From Alphaproteobacteria bacterium MarineAlpha10_Bin3 (GTDB taxonomy: Bacteria; Pseudomonadota; Alphaproteobacteria; UBA8366; GCA-2717185): DNA of 6,862 bases. Position 1 is the first letter of the stretch. The number at the start of each line of letters is the position of its first letter. The position numbers and the translations under genes are program-made. Below are positions 5,794 to 6,862 of this stretch, piece by piece. The stretch covers positions 1-6,862 of the forward strand of contig PTKA01000071.1 in assembly GCA_002937525.1 (NCBI GenBank), given 5' to 3'. The notes beneath the pieces are model-generated. The model saw nothing but the letters and a program-made list of their open reading frames with translations. It was not told where the DNA came from and ran no database searches.

Positions 5794-6862
5794 CCCGCAA
5801 GCGCGGCCATTCGCCAGAAGACGGCCGTGCGCTATGGCAATCGATGATTGCCGATATCACCCATCCGGAGGATATGGCCAAGACCCGGGTAAATCGGCGC
5901 CAGACAATCGACCGGGAGAAGCCGTTTTATCGCCAGGAAAAACGCTACCTGACCAAGGATGGCGGAACAATTTGGGCGCAAATCACGTCGACACCAAATT
6001 TCGATCCGGACGGCGGGTTTTTGTTTAGCACGGCGGTGGTCGAGGATATCACGGCGCGCCGCGCGGCGGAGGCGGCGCTGCAACGAAGCGAGTCCAGGTT
6101 GGCCGATAGCGAAGCGCGTCTCGAGGAAGCGCAGAGAATCGCTCATATTGGCAATTGGGAATTTGACGTGCGAACCAAAAAGCGCCTTATGTCGAACGAG
6201 TGTTGTCGTATATTTGGGCAAGACAAAGACGATTTCGACCTCAGCGATGATTCTTTATTCAATTGTATTCATCCGGCCGATCTCGAGCGCTTCATGGACA
6301 CTATCCCAGACCACGATAGGCCGCGCGCGCCGCACGTTCACGAGTATCGCATTGTGCGCCCGGGCGGCGACGTGCGTACCCTGAGGGAACACATCGTATT
6401 TGAGTATGACACCGAGGAGCGATTGATCCGGCGGGCTGGAACGGTGCAGGACATTACCGAGCTTAAGCAGGCGGAAGAGCAGCTGCTCCAGGCGCAGAAG
6501 ATGGAAGCCGTCGGCCAGTTAACCAGCGGTATTGCGCATGATTTCAATAATTTACTTGCCGTGATGATGGGCACCCTTGAAATGGCACGCGATCGCGTTG
6601 GTGAAGACAGGCACACCGTGGACATGATCGACCGGGGCATGAACGCGGCTGAACGGGGCGCCGCTCTAACCCATAGATTGCTCGCATTTTCGCGAAAACA
6701 AAGCCTTCGGCCGACAATGATCGATATGAATACGCTGGTCGCCGACATGACCGAAATGCTGCGCCGCACGCTTCGAGAGACGATCGCGATAGACATTCTC
6801 CCGGCTGAAGGCCTGTGGTTATGCGAAGCCGATCAAGCGCAATTGGAAAATGCACTATTGAA
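5790..6862 (+). CDS. PAS-PAS sensor histidine kinase, 5'-truncated PAS domain, 3' end beyond window
   Basis: The frame is open for 357 codons from the GTG at 5790 to the window edge. Residues about 5-88 are the C-terminal half of a PAS/PAC module: ADITHPEDMAKTR (21-33), EKRYLTKDGGTIWAQIT (50-66) and STAVVEDITARRAAE (80-94). A coiled-coil linker (about 94-115) follows. A second, complete PAS domain (about 113-225) runs from AQRIAHIGNWEFDV to AGTVQDITELKQAEE. The dimerisation/phosphoacceptor helix has MEAVGQLTSGIAHDFNNLL (238-256), with His250 the expected phosphorylation site. The frame stops within the start of the ATPase domain, at the N-box region (EADQAQLENALL). The protein should autophosphorylate and signal to a response regulator, but the first PAS lacks roughly its first 40-50 residues, which normally precede the GYS-type motif (here RGHSPED, 5-11). 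Upstream sequence in this frame, inside lutC, does not supply them. No membrane segment is visible. It may be a decayed remnant or a functional fragment; kinase identity is certain, intactness is not. Confidence 0.85.
   Translation, partial: MTRKRGHSPEDGRALWQSMIADITHPEDMAKTRVNRRQTIDREKPFYRQEKRYLTKDGGTIWAQITSTPNFDPDGGFLFSTAVVEDITARRAAEAALQRSESRLADSEARLEEAQRIAHIGNWEFDVRTKKRLMSNECCRIFGQDKDDFDLSDDSLFNCIHPADLERFMDTIPDHDRPRAPHVHEYRIVRPGGDVRTLREHIVFEYDTEERLIRRAGTVQDITELKQAEEQLLQAQKMEAVGQLTSGIAHDFNNLLAVMMGTLEMARDRVGEDRHTVDMIDRGMNAAERGAALTHRLLAFSRKQSLRPTMIDMNTLVADMTEMLRRTLRETIAIDILPAEGLWLCEADQAQLENALL

Noticed and set aside
5783..6028. 81-codon plus-strand frame after lutC
   Set aside because: It is in a different frame from the PAS kinase, whose conserved motifs continue across the same stretch; its translation shows no family motif.
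6338..6796. 152-codon minus-strand open frame at the right edge
   Set aside because: It lies opposite the histidine kinase H-box region, which is strongly conserved on the plus strand.
1..6862. CRISPR arrays, tRNA or rRNA genes, insertion sequences, phage genes
   Set aside because: I looked for regularly spaced repeats, tRNA-like cloverleaf ends, transposase motifs and terminal inverted repeats, and saw none.

Overview
The window is about 63-65% GC, gene-dense DNA that looks like a free-living alphaproteobacterium, plausibly Rhodospirillales-like. The assignment rests on gene content: a divergent fxsA / Tim44-like (TimA) pair followed by an MltA lytic transglycosylase is a familiar alphaproteobacterial neighbourhood. 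Taxonomy below class level is not determinable from the sequence alone.

Layout. On the minus strand at the left edge, fxsA (780-253) runs into a histidine-phosphatase gene (256 to beyond base 1) through an ATGA stop/start overlap. A 207-bp divergent intergenic region (781-987) separates this pair from timA (988-1665) and mltA (1705-2868) on the plus strand. A new transcription unit then appears to start: a consensus-like sigma70 promoter lies across the mltA stop codon and the short gap after it, and is followed by lutA, lutB and lutC (2926-5793). These encode the iron-sulfur lactate-oxidation complex (LutABC, also called LldEFG). The three lut genes are tightly spaced: 1 bp between lutA and lutB, and an ATGA overlap between lutB and lutC. 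The lutC stop in turn overlaps (GTGA) the start of a PAS-PAS-histidine kinase frame (5790 to beyond 6862), which stays open to the window edge.

How the genes work together. FxsA, TimA and MltA are envelope proteins: an inner-membrane protein, a membrane-anchored Tim44-domain protein and an outer-membrane murein lipoprotein. LutABC is a cytoplasmic or membrane-peripheral electron-transfer complex that oxidises L-lactate to pyruvate. No lactate permease or Lut regulator is visible. The kinase sits at the end of the lut operon and would be translated with it, but its first PAS domain lacks its N-terminal half.

Nothing here is convincingly a new biological system. The points most worth a second look are the truncated PAS kinase joined to the lutC stop, the change in codon use inside that kinase, the palindrome beside the lut promoter, and the replacement of the usual neighbours of the fxsA-timA-mltA cluster.
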